Shown in pieces: positions 5,974-14,706 of a stretch of DNA of 22,584 nucleotides (positions are counted from its first letter, which is position 1; every line of letters starts with the position of its first letter). Made by a program: the position numbers and the translations under genes. Source of the stretch: Spirochaetia bacterium UBA5550 (lineage in GTDB: Bacteria > Spirochaetota > UBA4802 > UBA5550); NCBI GenBank assembly GCA_002425885.1, contig DINC01000091.1:1-22584 (forward strand). Reading direction: 5' to 3'. The notes under the pieces were generated by a model. That model was not told the DNA's origin. It saw only the letters and a program-made list of their open reading frames with translations, and searched no databases.

Positions 5974-8730
5974 TCAATTACTTATCCCTAAAAAAACTTT
6001 ATATTCCTTCATCGGAATCGGTCTGCTTATGAGATACCCCTGAGCAATATCACACCCTGCATTCTTCAGAAATTCAAGCTGGGTCTCTTTTTCAACACCC
6101 TCGGCAACAACCTCAATCCCCACTCTGCGCGACATGGCAATTATTGACTCTGTTATATGGGCGTCGTTTCTGTTGTTTTCAATTTCACGTATAAAACTGG
6201 CGTCAATCTTGAGGGTATGAATAGGAAGATTTTTTAGTTGTGAAAGAGATGAGTAGCCTGTGCCGAAATCGTCCAGAGTAATGGATATCCCGGTTTCAAG
6301 GAGCATATAGAGAATTGACCTGCTGGCCTCAAAATCTCTCATCAGAGAAGTTTCTGTAATCTCAAGCTCAAACCACTCAGGTTTGAAATTGTACTTCGAA
6401 AGAGCGCTGCTTATAATATCAGGGAGCCCTTTATAGTGGAGAGATTTTGCTGAACAGTTCAGCGCCAGTTTCATTGAGACCATACCTGAATTGATAAGCT
6501 CGCCAACCTCTCTGAAAGCCTTGTGCATAACTATGCGGTCAATTTCAGAGATAAGGCCAATCTCCTCCGCAAGCGGTATAAATTCAGCAGGGCTTATGAT
6601 ACCCTGGGCATGCTTCCACCTGACAAGCCCCTCCATCCCCATAATGCTTCCGCTTTTTATATCCATCTTCGGCTGATAGTAGACCTCAAAATTTGAATCA
6701 TTAATAGCCTGCCTCAGTTCATTTTCAATTTTAAGTTTTCTTGCCACACTCTCATTAAGTGAAGGCTTGAACATGGCAAATGTCTGCCTCCCCTCATCCT
6801 TTGCCCTGTACATGGCAGCATCGGCATTTTTAATCAGGCTGTCCGATTCCTCTCCATCCTCAGGATATATGGCAATTCCTATACTCGCCCCTACATGAAG
6901 ACTGTTCTCTTTAATTGAGAAGGGCTCCTTGAATGCCTGAATAATTCTTCTGGATAATATAACTGAGGGTTTTTCATCCGCAATATCCTCCACAAGAATA
7001 ATAAACTCGTCACCCCCAAGACGGGCAACTGTATCATCATTACGCGCAATTCTTCTGAGCCTGTCAGCGGCCTCCTTCAGCAGGAGGTCCCCTATGGCGT
7101 GACCGAGGCTGTCATTTATAATTTTAAAATTATCGAGATCGAGAAAAATCACTCCGAAACGGTTTTTATTTCTTGTGGAGTGAGCTATTGCCTTGTCTAT
7201 TCTGCTCTTCAGCAGAATTCTGTTGGGGAGACCTGTGAGTGCATCGTGGTAAGCCTGGTACTTAATCAGCTCCTCCTGCCTCTTGATGTCGCTTATATCA
7301 TGGAAGATTCCGACGTAATGCGTTGTATTCCCGCCAAGGTCCCTGATTGCGCTTATTGACAGCCATTCAGGGTAAGCCTTACCATCTTTATGACGGTTCC
7401 ATATCTCGCTGGCCCAGTGTCCTGTTGCAGTAAGTGACTTCCACATATTTTCAAAATAAAAATTATCATGGAGATCTGATTTAAGCATACGGGGGTTCTG
7501 CCCTGTTACCTCTTCGCCGGTATATCCTGTTATGCTTGTGAAAGCAGGGTTGACGCTCAGTATCTCAGCTTCGGAATTTGTAATTACAATACCCTCAAGC
7601 GAATACTCAAATATCTGCCTCATCAGAATAAGCTCCTGGTTCACTGTTGTAAGGGCGGATGTTCTTTCAATTACCTTGGCTTCAAGATTGGTATTTGCAT
7701 CAACCAGCATATCCAGGATAGAGTTAAAAGATCTGGCCATGATAAGAAATTCATCGACCTCACTTTCAGGGAGCCTTCTGGAAAAATCACAATTATGTGT
7801 AATTTTAAGAGCTTCTGCTGTAAGATCCTCCACAGGCTGAAGTACACCTCTCCTGAGAGAAAAAAGAACAAGACCCATAAGCAGCAGGGATAGAACTGTA
7901 ACAAGCAGAAGGGTAAACTTTACAGTCTGCATCCCTATAGCTTTTATATCACGCTGGTAATTCAGAAGAGCAGCTGCAACGGGGTTCCCGCGAAGATCAT
8001 TTAATGCTGAATAGACCCTGATTACATTACTTCCGCATTCAACTGAAAAATTATTTCCGTTCTGCCTCCGGTTATCTGTAATCCCGAAATATGAAAGCCC
8101 CCCTTTATCAAGAGAGAGTATCTCCATATTAACTTTAAGCATTGATGATATTCTGCCGATTTCCCCGCTGCTGAGAAACCTCCCCATAAGCAGTTTTCCG
8201 TTTGGAGGTGCTTTCATGTAACTGTCACTCACCGGCCTGGAGGATATCATCAGATAACCCAATGATGTACTTACTATCCCCTTTTCCTCTTTCAGATTTT
8301 TCACTGAAATGATATCATGCAAAACAGAGTTTTCATCTTTAAGATCATTAAAATCAGCAGGCTCAAAACTTCCCGGAATATATACTGCTTTATAAACTAT
8401 TTTATCATTTAAATTAACATGGCATATAAAATGTATCCGCTGAGTTTTCAGATATGGCGCGTTATAATTGCTGCTTACATAATTTTCATCATATCTGAGC
8501 ATAAAACTATATGTATCATCCCAGAAAGCATAATCCTTACAATAACTGTCAACTGCATCTACCTCTCTCTCAAGCACACCGAGAACTCTCACCATATCCT
8601 TTTTTGCGTTCTGAAGCTCCGTTTCCCTGAATTTAAATGTTATATACAGAAAGAGCAGTACTGACATCAGGAATAAACCTGTGAGCATCAGTATTGAAAC
8701 CGAGAAAACTGTCTTTTTTGTAAGGGTCAT
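5974..8730 (-). CDS. Membrane cyclic-di-GMP enzyme: CHASE4-HAMP-PAS-GGDEF-EAL
   Basis: A 918-residue two-span membrane protein. Residues about 8-30 are the first span. Residues about 33-270 form an extracytoplasmic CHASE4-type sensor with the tell-tale YCKDYAFWDDTY near residues 63-74. A second span (about 272-296) leads to HAMP (about 297-352), PAS (about 370-485), GGDEF (about 490-650) and EAL (about 665-910). The cyclase site is intact (ARLGGDEF), with an RNDD I-site just before it for product inhibition. The phosphodiesterase signature is EGL instead of EAL, but ELEITE, DDFGTGYSSL, KID and AEGVE are kept, so both activities may be present. It would make or break c-di-GMP in response to an envelope signal. 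The start has AGAGG very close to the ATG. It appears monocistronic; a TTCCGG hairpin (8760-8777) lies in its leader. The ligand is unknown. Confidence 0.93.
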   Translation of the reverse strand: MTLTKKTVFSVSILMLTGLFLMSVLLFLYITFKFRETELQNAKKDMVRVLGVLEREVDAVDSYCKDYAFWDDTYSFMLRYDENYVSSNYNAPYLKTQRIHFICHVNLNDKIVYKAVYIPGSFEPADFNDLKDENSVLHDIISVKNLKEEKGIVSTSLGYLMISSRPVSDSYMKAPPNGKLLMGRFLSSGEIGRISSMLKVNMEILSLDKGGLSYFGITDNRRQNGNNFSVECGSNVIRVYSALNDLRGNPVAAALLNYQRDIKAIGMQTVKFTLLLVTVLSLLLMGLVLFSLRRGVLQPVEDLTAEALKITHNCDFSRRLPESEVDEFLIMARSFNSILDMLVDANTNLEAKVIERTSALTTVNQELILMRQIFEYSLEGIVITNSEAEILSVNPAFTSITGYTGEEVTGQNPRMLKSDLHDNFYFENMWKSLTATGHWASEIWNRHKDGKAYPEWLSISAIRDLGGNTTHYVGIFHDISDIKRQEELIKYQAYHDALTGLPNRILLKSRIDKAIAHSTRNKNRFGVIFLDLDNFKIINDSLGHAIGDLLLKEAADRLRRIARNDDTVARLGGDEFIILVEDIADEKPSVILSRRIIQAFKEPFSIKENSLHVGASIGIAIYPEDGEESDSLIKNADAAMYRAKDEGRQTFAMFKPSLNESVARKLKIENELRQAINDSNFEVYYQPKMDIKSGSIMGMEGLVRWKHAQGIISPAEFIPLAEEIGLISEIDRIVMHKAFREVGELINSGMVSMKLALNCSAKSLHYKGLPDIISSALSKYNFKPEWFELEITETSLMRDFEASRSILYMLLETGISITLDDFGTGYSSLSQLKNLPIHTLKIDASFIREIENNRNDAHITESIIAMSRRVGIEVVAEGVEKETQLEFLKNAGCDIAQGYLISRPIPMKEYKVFLGISN

Positions 8731-8759
8731 ATTCCTCTATATCTTAAATTCCATAATTA

Positions 8760-8777
8760 TTCCGGCAGACACCGGAA
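8760..8777. other. Small inverted repeat between divergent genes
   Basis: TTCCGG and CCGGAA flank a 6-base loop (CAGACA), about 30 bases upstream of the c-di-GMP enzyme start and in the gap before the CDGSH/ccm operon. It could be a leader hairpin or a dyad operator; nothing more can be said. Confidence 0.3.
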
Positions 8778-8944
8778 CCGTGAAATTGATAGAAGAAAAG
8801 TAATGTTTGCTTTCTGCATTTTCAAATGAAGGATAGGTGAAAAACAAAAAAAAGTGCTTTTATTAATTTCTTGAAAAAAAATCATCCCTGCAACCTAATA
8901 ACACCAGCCGATTCTTTCTGATAAAAAAATACTTGGAGCCCTGT

Positions 8945-9580
8945 ATGTCTGATAAAAAGAGACCCATTATTGCATTCACAAAATACAGCCCCTATATGGT
9001 AATAGACCTTGAAAAAATAGAGGACGCCAGGGGCAACCCTCTGACATTAAAACCTGTTACAATGCTCTGCAGGTGCGGCAACTCAAAGAGCAAGCCATAC
9101 TGTGACGGAACCCATTCTTTGACAGGAATCAATAGTGAAAAGGAACCTGACCGTGACCCTTATAAATGGAAAGACTACAGGGGGGAGAAAATTACTGTTC
9201 ACTATAATCTCGGTGTATGTTCACATGACGGTACATGCATAAGGGAACTCCCCTCAGTATTTAACGTCAACAAACGGCCATGGATTACACCAGATAATTC
9301 TGACGTTGAAAAAATAATTGAAGTAATAAAAAAATGTCCATCCGGCGCGCTAAGCTATACAGTGGCAGGTGAAAAGCATATTGACTATTACCAGGGTGAA
9401 CCGATGATTAAAGTCGCGCGAAAAGGCCCCCTGGAACTTTATGGCGGAATAATACTTAAAGACGACCAGGGTACAACTCCTGAAACATCAGATCACTACA
9501 CTCTATGCAGATGCGGATTCTCAAAGAACAAACCCTTCTGCGATGGAAAACATTTAAAAAACAGGTTCTCAGATGCATAA
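8945..9580 (+). CDS. Double CDGSH iron-sulfur protein with central 4Fe-4S-like domain
   Basis: A 211-residue soluble protein. Residues 42-57 and 188-203 each hold a full CDGSH motif (CxCxxSxxxPxCDGxH), which binds a 2Fe-2S cluster through three Cys and one His. Between them, residues about 75-140 match the divergent mono-cluster ferredoxin type (Fer4_19), with GVCSHDGTCIRELPSVF and KKCPSGAL supplying cysteines. The family is thought to handle electrons or clusters; no reaction is established. ATG 8945 is chosen over TTG 8933 because GGAG lies 6 bases before it. The stop overlaps the ccmA start by 8 bases (ATGCATAA), so the gene is translationally coupled to the cytochrome c maturation operon. 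That suggests a redox or cluster role linked to haem delivery. This link is inference; the domain call is firm. Confidence 0.93.
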   Translation: MSDKKRPIIAFTKYSPYMVIDLEKIEDARGNPLTLKPVTMLCRCGNSKSKPYCDGTHSLTGINSEKEPDRDPYKWKDYRGEKITVHYNLGVCSHDGTCIRELPSVFNVNKRPWITPDNSDVEKIIEVIKKCPSGALSYTVAGEKHIDYYQGEPMIKVARKGPLELYGGIILKDDQGTTPETSDHYTLCRCGFSKNKPFCDGKHLKNRFSDA

Positions 9581-10196
9581 AAACTACTCTCTCCATATAA
9601 ATAAAATTTCAAAGAGATTCAGGAAACAGCTTCTCTTCCGCGACATCTCTTTCTCTGCTGAAACAGGGGAATCTTATTTTATAACAGGGCCCAACGGCTC
9701 AGGAAAATCCACCATGCTTCAGATAATAGCAGGGGTGCAGAAAAGCACTGCCGGTGAAATATTTTTCTCCAGGGGGAAAAAAGAGATCCCTGCGGGCGAG
9801 AGGTTCAGCCACTTCGGTTTCACAAGCCCGGCAGTTAATCCATACGACATGTTAACTGCAGCTGAGAATATACGCTTTGCATCATCAGGCGTGAAAGATG
9901 AACAGATAGATGAGATGCTTAGCCTCTTCGGCCTCTACCCGCACAGGAGCAAACATGTGGGGCTCTACTCATCAGGGATGAAGCAGAGGGTCAGGCTTAT
10001 CATTGCTATGATCGATTCACCGGGAATTCTCCTTCTTGATGAACCCTCAAGCAATCTCGATTCCGCAGGTAAGGATATACTCTTTTCAGAAATCGAAAGA
10101 ATTAGAAAAGATACAGTAATCGTAATTGCCACAAACGAACATGACGAAATTAAACTTTGCACAAAGGGGATAGATATTGCAGAGCAGAATCTTTAA
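9573..10196 (+). CDS. ccmA: Haem exporter ATP-binding subunit CcmA
   Basis: A 207-residue ABC ATPase of the size usual for CcmA. It has Walker A GPNGSGKST (about 39-47), a slightly divergent signature YSSGMKQR (about 132-139), Walker B GILLLDEPSSNLD (about 150-162) and a histidine in the H-loop region (TNEHDE). In System I cytochrome c maturation it works with CcmB and CcmC, using ATP to release haem-loaded CcmE. Its identity rests on the order ccmA-ccmB-ccmC-ccmD-ccmE-ccmF. Start and stop both overlap neighbours. Confidence 0.92.
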   Translation: MHKNYSLHINKISKRFRKQLLFRDISFSAETGESYFITGPNGSGKSTMLQIIAGVQKSTAGEIFFSRGKKEIPAGERFSHFGFTSPAVNPYDMLTAAENIRFASSGVKDEQIDEMLSLFGLYPHRSKHVGLYSSGMKQRVRLIIAMIDSPGILLLDEPSSNLDSAGKDILFSEIERIRKDTVIVIATNEHDEIKLCTKGIDIAEQNL

Positions 10197-10839
10197 AAAT
10201 CTCAGAAAGGATTTCCTCATAGAATTCAGAAACAGGTCAGCTGTTAATATAAGTTTCGCATTTGCAGGGATCACTACACTATCTGTAAGCCTGGCCTGCG
10301 GCGGCGCAACACTTTCACCGCAGATTCACTCTGTGCTCCTCTGGATAATAATCTTCTTCAGCGGCATGAGCGGGCTCTCCCACATCTTCATCAGGGAGGA
10401 GGAAGAGAGGACTTCTCTCTTCCTTGCGCTGCATTCCGACCCGGAGAATATCTACCTGTCAAAGCTTGTATTTAACATCATACTATTCTCATGCATAACA
10501 GCACTTGTTACACCGCTCTACCTCTTCTTTATGCAGGTGGTTCCGGCATATACAGTTTACTTTATACTTACAGCGGCCTCAGGGAGCCTGGCAATCTCAT
10601 CTATTACTACAATTCTCGGGGCAATGGTTGCAAAGGCTGAATCAAGGAGTTCACTCTTCACTGTGATCTCCTTCCCTGTGATGATCCCTGTGCTCTGGAT
10701 CTCCATAAAACTTACGTCAGATTCGATAGAAGGGGGCGCTCCCCCCGAACTCCGGAGCCTCCTTTTTTTACTTGCCTTTTCCGGAGTTATTATATCAGTC
10801 TCATATCTCGCGTTTAAATTTATATGGACGGAACAGTAA
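10177..10839 (+). CDS. ccmB: Haem exporter membrane subunit CcmB
   Basis: A 220-residue membrane protein with about six hydrophobic helices, the same length as E. coli CcmB. It forms the membrane part of the CcmABCD complex that loads and releases CcmE. The N-terminal KNLRKDFLIEFRNRS and the central IREEEERTSLFLALHS resemble the family. It starts at TTG 10177, 20 bases inside ccmA, with AGGGGA 6 bases upstream and no in-frame ATG nearby, so the TTG start is convincing. The stop overlaps the ccmC start (TAATG). Confidence 0.9.
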   Translation: MQSRIFKNLRKDFLIEFRNRSAVNISFAFAGITTLSVSLACGGATLSPQIHSVLLWIIIFFSGMSGLSHIFIREEEERTSLFLALHSDPENIYLSKLVFNIILFSCITALVTPLYLFFMQVVPAYTVYFILTAASGSLAISSITTILGAMVAKAESRSSLFTVISFPVMIPVLWISIKLTSDSIEGGAPPELRSLLFLLAFSGVIISVSYLAFKFIWTEQ

Positions 10840-11504
10840 TGGTTTTATACAGACTGATTTTTATTTTCATGCCTGTTGTAATCTACATGGCTTTCATGTG
10901 GGCTCCGCCGGCTGCAATTCTCGGTGACGCAAGCAGGATACTCTACTTCCATGTACCTGTTGCATGGGTTTCAGTTGTTGCTTTTATAGTCTCAGGAGTA
11001 CAGTCTATCCTTTTTCTTGTTACTGAAAACAGGAGAAGAGAGAGAGAGTACATGGCATACAACTCCGCTGCCGCAGGGATGGTCTTCACAATACTCACTG
11101 TAATAACAGGATCAATCTGGGCAAAGCTGAGCTGGGGGAGCTACTGGAACTGGGACCCCCGCGAAACATCTATTGTTGTTCTAATGCTCATATATATCGC
11201 ATACCTGAGCCTCTACTCCTCGCTGAAGGAACACCCTAACCGTGGCGGTATCAGTTCTGTGTATCTAATCATAGCGATGATTACAATGCCCTTTTTCATT
11301 TTCATTATACCAAGAATATACTCATCTCTCCACCCTGACACAATTATTAACCAGGAGGGGAAAATTCACCTTGAGCCGGCAATGAGGATAACTCTTTTCT
11401 CTTCAATTGTAACATTTACACTTCTCTACGGCTATATATATAGACTGATGAACCGGATTTCCCGTCTCGAGATTAAAGCGGAGGAAAAACATTATGACAT
11501 CTAA
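10839..11504 (+). CDS. ccmC: Haem-handling protein CcmC
   Basis: A 221-residue, six-helix membrane protein. The haem-handling WWD motif WGSYWNWDPRET is at residues 99-110. The axial-ligand histidines are probably H38 (YFHVPVAW) and a second near residue 165 (SSLHPD). CcmC presents haem to CcmE on the periplasmic side. I prefer ATG 10839, which overlaps the ccmB stop as TAATG, over ATG 10824, which has no ribosome site and lies inside ccmB. The end overlaps the small ccmD-like gene by 11 bases. Confidence 0.95.
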   Translation: MVLYRLIFIFMPVVIYMAFMWAPPAAILGDASRILYFHVPVAWVSVVAFIVSGVQSILFLVTENRRREREYMAYNSAAAGMVFTILTVITGSIWAKLSWGSYWNWDPRETSIVVLMLIYIAYLSLYSSLKEHPNRGGISSVYLIIAMITMPFFIFIIPRIYSSLHPDTIINQEGKIHLEPAMRITLFSSIVTFTLLYGYIYRLMNRISRLEIKAEEKHYDI

Positions 11505-11619
11505 TCCACTCATGACACTCATGGCAGTGGTTATGATTATATGGTTCGGTCTGGCGCTGTTTCTCTACAGGCTCGACAGAAAAGTTTCAAAGATCGAGGG
11601 GGTGATACATGAACCGTAA
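11494..11619 (+). CDS. ccmD: CcmD-like small membrane protein
   Basis: A 41-residue frame, short enough to be missed by gene callers. It has a short N-terminus, one membrane helix (about 8-25, MTLMAVVMIIWFGLALFLY) and a charged tail (RLDRKVSKIE), the plan of CcmD. GGAGGA lies 8 bases before ATG 11494. It overlaps ccmC by 11 bases at its start and ccmE by 11 bases at its end, exactly where ccmD sits in other Ccm operons. CcmD helps release haem-bound CcmE from CcmABC. The sequences of this family are poorly conserved, so the call rests on size, topology and position. Confidence 0.85.
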   Translation: MTSNPLMTLMAVVMIIWFGLALFLYRLDRKVSKIEGVIHEP

Positions 11620-11986
11620 AAAAATTATCGTATTTATCTCCGCAGTTGTACTCCTCACTGTTTCAATAATTCTGATGAGCGACGATCTTTTTTCACCTTA
11701 CGTTTCATTCTCATATGCTGAAGCCCACCCCGGTAAATATGTGCAGGTAATTGGAAAAAGAGGGAAGGGTGATGAAGTTAAGCATGACGAAAAGGGTTTC
11801 TACTTTTCAATGACTGAAGACTCAGGCGCGAAACTCAATGTATATCACTCAGGAGTGAAGCCCCTTAATTTTGAACATACAGAACAGGTTGTTGTCCTGG
11901 GAAAATTCTCAAAGGATAATTCAATCTTTATTGCTGACAAGGTGCTCGTAAAGTGCCCTTCAAAATATGAAAAGGAGAGCAGATAG
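11609..11986 (+). CDS. ccmE: Haem chaperone CcmE, CxxxY variant
   Basis: A 125-residue protein with an N-terminal membrane anchor (about 5-23) and a periplasmic OB-fold-like domain. Family features are the VIGKRG-type strand, YHSGVKPLNF (usually YxGxxPDxF) and the C-terminal FIADKVLVKCPSKYE. In most CcmE proteins haem binds covalently to the His of HxxxY. Here that position is Cys116, giving C116xxxY120. The same change is known in Desulfovibrio and archaeal CcmE, which act in Ccm systems without CcmH and CcmG. The gene starts 11 bases inside ccmD and ends one base before ccmF. Confidence 0.93.
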   Translation: MNRKKIIVFISAVVLLTVSIILMSDDLFSPYVSFSYAEAHPGKYVQVIGKRGKGDEVKHDEKGFYFSMTEDSGAKLNVYHSGVKPLNFEHTEQVVVLGKFSKDNSIFIADKVLVKCPSKYEKESR

Positions 11987-11987
11987 C

Positions 11988-14141
11988 ATGAATACAGGCT
12001 CAATACTCCTTATTGCATCACTTATGCTTTCAATTGCAGCTCTATTCTTCCTTTTCAAAAGCAGAGAAGGGAAGGAGATGCAGATCCTTTCAGCTCAAAG
12101 AATATTCTATGTTACAGGAATGCTTCTCTTCTTTGCTGTTCTTATCTTATTCAGCTCTTTCCTTAATAATGAATTTCAGTATGCCTATGTATATAATAAC
12201 AGCGAAAGGGGGATGCCCCTCATATATAAAATCGCGGCACTCTGGGCCGGGAATGAAGGTAGCTTCCTTATCTGGCTCTTTATACTGAATATTTGCGGTC
12301 AGCTTATAATATGGAAAAAGGATAAGTTTGAAACACCTGTACTGGGATCAATTATTCTTGTTCAGATTTTCATTCTTGCAATACTCCTTGTAAAGAATCC
12401 CTTCGCTTATGTATGGAACTACTTTCCCGGAGAAATGCAGCCCGGTGAAATTCCCGGTGACGGCACCGGAATGAACCCGCTCCTCCTTGATCCATGGATG
12501 GTGGCGCACCCCCCTGTACTGTTCCTGGGATATGCCTCATCAACAGTGATCTTCGGTTACGCCATTGCCGCTCTTCTTGATAAGGAGTATGATGAATGGC
12601 TTAAGCCTGCCTACCCATGGCTCCTATTCAGCACACTGACCCTGGGAATAGGGATCTTCATGGGTGCGTACTGGGCATACAAGGTTCTCGGATGGGGTGG
12701 GTACTGGGGATGGGACCCTGTGGAAAACTCATCTCTTATACCATGGCTTGTATCCGTAGCGCTTCTCCACGGGATGGTTTTACAAAAGAGGAAATCTCTG
12801 CTTAAAAAAAGCAACCTGGCTATGGCCCTGGGATATTTCCTCCTTGTCATATACAGCACATTTCTCACAAGGAGCGGTGTACTTTCAGACTTCTCTGTCC
12901 ATTCATTCGGTAAATCGGATGTTGCCTTTTATCTTGCTGCCGGAATTGCTGTTTTTCTCGGCATATCAGTTTACCTGTTTTTTAAAAGATTCGGTGAAAT
13001 TAAAAGCAGTGAATCGGATGCCGGATTCTTTACTTTTGAAACAGTCCTGACTTACGGGATCATTACACTTGCAATATATGCATTTGTAATTTTCGGGGGC
13101 ACATCACTTCCGCTTTTTTCAGGGTTCATGGCAAACCCGATGTCAGTTACTGAAAAATTCTATAACAGCATATCAATACCCTTTGGAGTGATGATACTCG
13201 GTTTTATAACTGTATTTATTTTTATCATTGGCAAATTTGAAAAGAGGGAGTTTGCAATATGCGCAGGCACAGCACTCTTTGCTGCTGTATTATGCAATGT
13301 ATTCTTCCCGTTTAATGCTCTTGCATATCTGTTTTCCATAATTTCATTTTTCCTAATTTCCCTTATACTTTTTCATTTCTACAGGAGCAGAAAAACATGG
13401 CTCTTCCCGTCTGGAGTGGCTCACTTAGGAATAGCGGTTTTCGTTATAGGAGTAATAATCTCAGGGATGCATTCATGGACCGAACAGAAAAAAGTTTCTG
13501 TTGGAGAGACAATCACATCAGGGCCTGTAAGTATTACATTGAAAGGATTCACTGATGCTGAAAAATCCACAGTTGACGCAGTAATCAGTAAAGGTTTCCG
13601 CACAACGGATGCTTCAATGTACTACTACATTGACAGCAAGACACAATCCCTTTACAGGGAACCATATATTATGACCGGAATAGCAGGGGACATCTACATT
13701 ACCCCGCAGCAGTACAACTTCTCCGCCATTAATTACAGCACAGCCCTTCTCCGCGAAAAAGAAGAGAAAGTGGTAAGCGGCCTAAACTTAAAATTCAACG
13801 GCTTTATCACCAATAACATGGGCGCACAGGGTATGGTGATCCGCGCGGATATCCTTATAGACGGAATGAAATATTTCCCCGCAGTACGATTCTCCAATGG
13901 AGAGACAGAGCAGATTAACCAGACTGTCCAGGGGAGCCGTATATTAAGAATTGAGGCCATTGATGCCACTCACAAGGCAGTGAGAATTTACCTCTCTCCG
14001 ACACCTGGAACAGTAATTCCCCCTGATTTTGCTGTTTTCGATATATCAATGAAGAGATTCATCTGGGTAGTGTGGCTCGGCACGCTTCTGATTTCAGCAG
14101 GGATGACTGTTGCAATGGTGAGGGCATTTAAGAAAACCTGA
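11988..14141 (+). CDS. ccmF: Cytochrome c haem lyase subunit CcmF
   Basis: A 717-residue polytopic membrane protein, longer than E. coli CcmF (about 647) because of its C-terminal periplasmic part. The WWD motif WGGYWGWDPVENSSLIPWL lies near residues 235-253, and HPPVLFLGY near 177 gives one of the conserved histidines. A large soluble loop (about 505-690) precedes the last span. CcmF moves haem from CcmE to apocytochrome c. ATG 11988 with AAAGGAG upstream is preferred to ATG 11967 inside ccmE. The end overlaps the convergent ogt gene by 14 bases. No ccmG, ccmH or ccmI follows. Confidence 0.95.
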   Translation: MNTGSILLIASLMLSIAALFFLFKSREGKEMQILSAQRIFYVTGMLLFFAVLILFSSFLNNEFQYAYVYNNSERGMPLIYKIAALWAGNEGSFLIWLFILNICGQLIIWKKDKFETPVLGSIILVQIFILAILLVKNPFAYVWNYFPGEMQPGEIPGDGTGMNPLLLDPWMVAHPPVLFLGYASSTVIFGYAIAALLDKEYDEWLKPAYPWLLFSTLTLGIGIFMGAYWAYKVLGWGGYWGWDPVENSSLIPWLVSVALLHGMVLQKRKSLLKKSNLAMALGYFLLVIYSTFLTRSGVLSDFSVHSFGKSDVAFYLAAGIAVFLGISVYLFFKRFGEIKSSESDAGFFTFETVLTYGIITLAIYAFVIFGGTSLPLFSGFMANPMSVTEKFYNSISIPFGVMILGFITVFIFIIGKFEKREFAICAGTALFAAVLCNVFFPFNALAYLFSIISFFLISLILFHFYRSRKTWLFPSGVAHLGIAVFVIGVIISGMHSWTEQKKVSVGETITSGPVSITLKGFTDAEKSTVDAVISKGFRTTDASMYYYIDSKTQSLYREPYIMTGIAGDIYITPQQYNFSAINYSTALLREKEEKVVSGLNLKFNGFITNNMGAQGMVIRADILIDGMKYFPAVRFSNGETEQINQTVQGSRILRIEAIDATHKAVRIYLSPTPGTVIPPDFAVFDISMKRFIWVVWLGTLLISAGMTVAMVRAFKKT

Positions 14142-14706
14142 TACCTGATTCATGGCGGAGCAGCTTCTCCTTCAGCTCAACTCCGCCGGAAAAATTTCCC
14201 ATGTCCCCGTTGCTTTTAATAACCCTGTGACAAGGAATTATTACAGGAAATCTGTTCTTTGCCATGGTATTCCCTATAAAACGCGCTCCACCGGGAATTC
14301 CGCTTTTTGCAGCAAGTTCTCCGTAGGAGATTGTTCTACCTGCATCAACTTTTATCAGCTCCTTATATACATCAACTTCCTTCTCTGTATATCTCTCCAT
14401 ATCAAGAACAATGCTCACTGAAGAGGATGAACTTTTTTTTGCCATTATATCCCTGGAGTTATGCCTGAATAGTATTGAACAGGTTCCGCTGCTTTCACTG
14501 CTGAAACAGGCTTCAAGATATTGCACCATTATTTTCAAAGGGGCAGATAAAGGGGGAGTTTTGGAAGGCCTGAAATTTTTTTCTTTGCAAAAATCTATCT
14601 CTTTCAGAAATAGATCGTCTGAAACAATCCTGAATTGTATCCCTGCGAATTCGCAGAAGTATTCATAAATCAATTCACTGAAAAAATCAGAATCTCTTCT
14701 TTTCAT
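14128..14706 (-). CDS. ogt: Methylated-DNA-protein cysteine S-methyltransferase
   Basis: A 192-residue cytosolic repair protein. It takes the alkyl group from O6-alkylguanine onto its active-site cysteine and is then spent. The catalytic IPCHRV is at 157-162 (Cys159). TISYGELAA (about 124-132), GGARFIGNTMAKN (about 138-150) and FSGG...KEKLL (172-183) complete the DNA-binding and active-site region. The N-terminal half is poorly conserved, as usual, and has a run of five serines (about 92-96). It starts 20 bases inside ribF with GGAAG upstream, so the two genes probably share a transcript. Its tail overlaps that of convergent ccmF. Confidence 0.93.
   Translation of the reverse strand: MKRRDSDFFSELIYEYFCEFAGIQFRIVSDDLFLKEIDFCKEKNFRPSKTPPLSAPLKIMVQYLEACFSSESSGTCSILFRHNSRDIMAKKSSSSSVSIVLDMERYTEKEVDVYKELIKVDAGRTISYGELAAKSGIPGGARFIGNTMAKNRFPVIIPCHRVIKSNGDMGNFSGGVELKEKLLRHESGIRFS

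Noticed and set aside
8933..8944. TTG start four codons upstream of the CDGSH protein ATG
   Set aside because: The GGAG that serves ATG 8945 overlaps this TTG, so it is a ribosome site and not a start.
10824..10838. ATG 10824 as ccmC start
   Set aside because: No ribosome site; ATG 10839 forms a TAATG junction with the ccmB stop.
11967..11987. ATG 11967 as ccmF start
   Set aside because: It lies inside ccmE, and the AAAGGAG just after it fits ATG 11988.
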